DNA from: Pseudomonadota bacterium
Lineage (GTDB): Bacteria; Pseudomonadota; Alphaproteobacteria; Rhizobiales; Hyphomicrobiaceae
NCBI GenBank assembly: GCA_023410905.1
Contig: JAEYPL010000154.1
Coordinates: 1-8,647, forward strand
Reading direction: 5' to 3'
DNA: 8,647 nt
The notes under the pieces were generated by a model, which was given only the letters and a program-made list of their open reading frames with translations, did not search any database and was not told the origin of the DNA. The position numbers and the translations under genes are program-made. This document shows positions 6,394-8,647 of the stretch, piece after piece; the first letter of the stretch is position 1, and each line of letters opens with the position of its first letter.

Positions 6394-6468
6394 TGGTGGG
6401 CAGTACAGGGATCGAACCTGTGACCCCTACCATGTCAAGGTAGTGCTCTACCGCTGAGCTAACTGCCC
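6394..6468 (-). tRNA. tRNA-Val (anticodon GAC), CCA encoded
   Basis: Read on the - strand, a full cloverleaf folds by eye. The acceptor arms are GGGCAGT (6468-6462) and ACTGCCC (6404-6398), 7 bp perfect. The D stem is GCTC/GAGC with loop AGCGGTA. The anticodon stem is CTACC/GGTAG with loop TTGACAT, so the anticodon is GAC (6436-6434) and reads GUC (and GUU by wobble is not expected without modification). The variable loop is GGGTC. The T stem is ACAGG/CCTGT with loop TTCGATC. Discriminator A (6397) is followed by a genomic CCA (6396-6394). The tRNA is 72 nt without CCA. It lies 113 bp downstream of the flavoprotein gene on the same strand; I see no clear promoter or terminator of its own. Confidence 0.96.
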
Positions 6469-6581
6469 ATCCCGTGGGGCCGGCGCCGGTCGATCGGCGC
6501 GGGCAAGGTGGCTCTCTTAGCGAACAGGGGGCGTTCGCGCAAGGAGGGACTGCGGCACATGGGCGAAAAACGCAGCACGGG

Positions 6582-7652
6582 TCAGGCGGCCCAATATTCC
6601 GGGAACGCAATCCAAGCGCGGCGCAGGTCATCTGGCCCAGGTTTTTGCGTCGCGTGGAGCTGCATGAGCGCCGTGCGGCGTGCGACCGCGCGTGCCAGCG
6701 AGGCCTCGAACATGTCGGCCAGATCCTCGCCATAGGCCGCTGCCGCCGAAGGATCACCCTGGGCAATGGCCGCCGCTGCCTCGCCGGCCATCTCGCCGGA
6801 GATGACGGCTGACATAATGCCCGCGCCCGTGATCGGATTCGTGAGGCCTGCCGCATCGCCCGCCAGCAGCACGTGGGCGACGCCGAGGCGGGCGACCGGC
6901 TCCAGCATTCCGCCGCTCGGTATCGCGCCTCCAGTATGTCGCAGCACATCGCGGCCGACGCGTCCTTGCGCGGCGAGCTGTTCGTGCAGATCGTCGAGCA
7001 GAGGTTTGAAGTGCGCCCGCCAGTGCGGATCGCCGCCAAGGCCGAGATTGGCCACCTCGCCCTTCGGAAAGAGCCACGCATAGCCGCCCGGCAGCTTGTG
7101 CGAGAGAAAGATGTCCGTCTCCTCGAAGGGTACGAGGAGCGGCACGGTCATCTGTCGCGTTTCGGCGAGAACCTCGTTCTCTATGCCGACTGCAGCACCG
7201 ACGGCCGATCGCGGCCCATCCGCGCCGATGATGACGGCGGCCGAAAGCCGGCTTCCGTCCGAGAGCAGGGCCGTGCCATCGACGTCGATGGTGCGCAGCG
7301 AAAGGCCGAACCACGTCTTGGCACCCGCTTGCTCGGCGCGCGCGACGAGTGACGCATCGAAGGCGCGGCGATCGATCATGACGCCGGAGAACTGCTCGCG
7401 CAGATGCGGAGCTTCATCTTCGATGAACGTCGTCATGGCGCGAATGCGCTGCTGACGGTGCTGATCGAGGGCGGGCACTTGCTGCCCGATCAGTGCGGGG
7501 ACGAACTCGGCGCACTGTACAGGATGCCCCGCAACGCGCTTGCGATCGATGGCGAGCACGCGGGCGCCTCGTGCAGCGGCGGCTGCAGCCGCACTTGCGC
7601 CCGCCGGCCCGAGACCGATAACCAGGACGTCGATGGAGTGCGCGTCACTCAC
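6582..7652 (-). CDS. Geranylgeranyl-reductase-family FAD-dependent oxidoreductase
   Basis: 356 residues from the GTG chosen. FAD fold: GLGPAG at 13-18 and Asp36 at the end of strand two ('LAIDRK'). Then 'CAEFVP' (47-52), 'GADGPRS' (143-149), 'PGGYAWLFPKG' (188-198), matching the P-x-x-Y-x-W-x-F-P block of geranylgeranyl reductases, and 'AGDAAGLTNPITGAG' (264-278), the second flavin-binding motif. Relatives reduce double bonds of prenyl chains or act as flavin monooxygenases/dehydrogenases; which one applies here cannot be told. No photosynthesis or carotenoid genes are visible nearby. GTG at 7652 is preferred because GAGGA lies 8 bases upstream; an in-frame TTG 15 bases further out has a poorly spaced site. 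It starts 27 bp after the apt stop, so it is probably co-transcribed with it. Confidence 0.88.
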   Translation of the reverse strand: MSDAHSIDVLVIGLGPAGASAAAAAAARGARVLAIDRKRVAGHPVQCAEFVPALIGQQVPALDQHRQQRIRAMTTFIEDEAPHLREQFSGVMIDRRAFDASLVARAEQAGAKTWFGLSLRTIDVDGTALLSDGSRLSAAVIIGADGPRSAVGAAVGIENEVLAETRQMTVPLLVPFEETDIFLSHKLPGGYAWLFPKGEVANLGLGGDPHWRAHFKPLLDDLHEQLAAQGRVGRDVLRHTGGAIPSGGMLEPVARLGVAHVLLAGDAAGLTNPITGAGIMSAVISGEMAGEAAAAIAQGDPSAAAAYGEDLADMFEASLARAVARRTALMQLHATQKPGPDDLRRAWIAFPEYWAA

Positions 7653-7679
7653 GCCTTCGATCCTCAATGTCCCCGAACT

Positions 7680-8210
7680 TCAATGCCCGTCAAAAGCCAT
7701 CAGCGTCTCGCAACGGATGCCCATGGCCTCCAACCGCGTGCGGCCGCCGATCTCGGGAAGATCGATCACGAAGGTCGCGCCGATGATCTGCCCGCCAGAG
7801 CGGCGCACGAGCTTGGCTGCGGCTTCCGCGGTGCCGCCCGTTGCGATGAGATCGTCGACAATGAGGATGCGTGCGCCCGGCGCGATCGCATCCTCGTGGA
7901 TTTCCATGGCGTCGACGCCGTACTCGAGTGTGTACTCCTGGCCGATCGTCTTCCAGGGGAGCTTGCCCTTTTTGCGGATAGGCACGAAGGCCGTGCCGAG
8001 GCGATCGGCAACCGCGCCGCCGAGAATGAAGCCGCGCGCCTCGATGCCCGCGACCGCATCGATCGGCTCGCCGCGCCAGGGCTCCGCCATGCGCATGATC
8101 GTCGCCTTGAAGCCCTGCGCATCACCGAACAGGGTCGTGACATCGCGGAACATGATGCCGGGCTTGGGGTAGTCAGGGATCGTGCGTATGAGGCGCTTCA
8201 GATCGGCCAC
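7680..8210 (-). CDS. apt: Adenine phosphoribosyltransferase
   Basis: 176 residues, the standard length. It opens with the family-typical 'LIRTIPDYPKPGIMFRDVTTL' spread over 7-27, then 'GIEARGFILGGAVA' (55-68), 'IRKKGKLPW' (78-86, flexible loop) and the PRPP-binding block 'ILIVDDLIATGGTAEAA' (115-131) with the D119-D120 pair. It makes AMP from adenine and PRPP in the purine salvage pathway, in the cytoplasm. The start is a GTG at 8210 with GGAG 8 bases upstream; the ATG just before is out of frame. It sits between the short-chain dehydrogenase (40 bp upstream) and the flavoprotein (27 bp downstream), which points to one operon. The linkage of salvage with two oxidoreductases has no obvious pathway logic and may only be positional. 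Confidence 0.97.
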   Translation of the reverse strand: MADLKRLIRTIPDYPKPGIMFRDVTTLFGDAQGFKATIMRMAEPWRGEPIDAVAGIEARGFILGGAVADRLGTAFVPIRKKGKLPWKTIGQEYTLEYGVDAMEIHEDAIAPGARILIVDDLIATGGTAEAAAKLVRRSGGQIIGATFVIDLPEIGGRTRLEAMGIRCETLMAFDGH

Positions 8211-8250
8211 GAATGGGTCTCCATACTTTCAGCGGCGGTGTCGTCGGCCT

Positions 8251-8647
8251 TCAGCCCTCCCAGGGCACGCCGCCCGCGTACGTCATGTACGGCACGCCTG
8301 CGAGCCAGCCGGAATCCACGGGCAGCAGAATGCCGGTGATCGTGCGCGCCTGATCCGATGCGAGGAAAGAGATGGCGGCCGCGATATCCGAGGGCTCGGG
8401 CAGTGTCTTTAGCGCGTGCACGCTCATGATCTTGTTCATGTCGCGCTGGCCGGCTGCGACCTTGGCGCGCAGCGGCGGGGTCATGACGTAAGTCGGCCCG
8501 ACACTGTTCACACGGATGTTGTGGCGCCCGAGCTCGACGGCGAGGAGCTGCGTCAGGGGTGCGACGGCTGCCTTGCCGAGGTTGTAAGCCGGTATCGGCA
8601 GAGGCTGGAGCGAATTGATCGAGCCGATGGTGACGATGGCGCCGCGC
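8251..8647 (-). CDS. Short-chain dehydrogenase/reductase (SDR), C-terminal part (5' end outside window)
   Basis: The frame is open to the window edge and gives the last 131 residues. Seen: 'GAIVTIGSINS' with the catalytic Ser, then 'AYNLGKAAVAPLTQLLAVELG' whose Tyr and Lys form the YxxxK active site, 'HNIRVNSVGPTYVMTP' (the usual IRVN..PG..xTP block, with GPT in place of PG), and 'DIAAAISFLASD...ITGILLPVDSGW' close to the C-terminus. It ends with a tail 'LAGVPYMTYAGGVPWEG' longer than in FabG-like members. The enzyme should be a cytoplasmic NAD(P)-dependent oxidoreductase of the classical type. The coenzyme-binding N-terminal half is outside the window, so cofactor preference cannot be read. 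It lies 40 bp upstream of apt on the same strand. Substrate unknown. Confidence 0.92.
   Translation of the reverse strand, partial: RGAIVTIGSINSLQPLPIPAYNLGKAAVAPLTQLLAVELGRHNIRVNSVGPTYVMTPPLRAKVAAGQRDMNKIMSVHALKTLPEPSDIAAAISFLASDQARTITGILLPVDSGWLAGVPYMTYAGGVPWEG

Noticed and set aside
7653..7667. TTG start for the flavoprotein gene
   Set aside because: The nearest purine-rich site is only about three bases away, whereas GTG at 7652 has GAGGA at 8 bases.
7404..8339. 311-residue open frame on the + strand opposite the flavoprotein and apt
   Set aside because: It spans two clear genes on the other strand and the gap between them, and its composition is that of an antisense shadow.

Overview
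The window is GC-rich and densely coding. Short gaps, alphaproteobacterial-type proteins (AT-SS-GC-type YkuD transpeptidase, Apt, geranylgeranyl-reductase-family flavoprotein) and a paired 'CTCCCCG...CGGGGAG' intergenic palindrome suggest an alphaproteobacterium, probably of the order Hyphomicrobiales (Rhizobiales). This placement is inferred from sequence character; no taxonomic marker gene is present.

Left block (1-2209, + strand): the C-terminal end of an SMP-30/gluconolactonase-like protein, a palindromic intergenic repeat of about 115 bp, a zinc-dependent MDR alcohol dehydrogenase, and, 14 bp later, a stand-alone beta (C-terminal) subunit of the class I fumarase/L-tartrate dehydratase family. 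The three together look like a catabolic operon for a sugar acid or hydroxy acid (lactone hydrolysis, oxidation, dehydration). The Fe-S alpha subunit that the beta subunit needs is not in the window.

Centre-left block (2225-4294, - strand, convergent with the first): an L,D-transpeptidase with a signal peptide, a likely Rho-independent terminator, an aquaporin-family channel with an unusual predicted selectivity filter, and a small exported coiled-coil protein of unknown function. All concern the envelope, but gaps of about 100-140 bp mean they need not be one transcript.

Centre (4295-6326): a 226-bp divergent promoter region with an exact 8-bp direct repeat at a 20-bp period and a perfect small hairpin, then a gamma-glutamyltransferase-family Ntn hydrolase on + with no signal peptide, probably a cytoplasmic amidase-like member.

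Right block (6394-8647, - strand): a short-chain dehydrogenase (cut by the window end), adenine phosphoribosyltransferase (apt), a geranylgeranyl-reductase-family FAD oxidoreductase and a tRNA-Val(GAC) with an encoded CCA. The three protein genes are 27-40 bp apart and probably co-transcribed.

I see no phage, transposon, CRISPR or defence system. The best leads are the orphan fumarase-beta operon, the aquaporin filter, the spaced direct repeat upstream of the L,D-transpeptidase, and the palindromic intergenic element.
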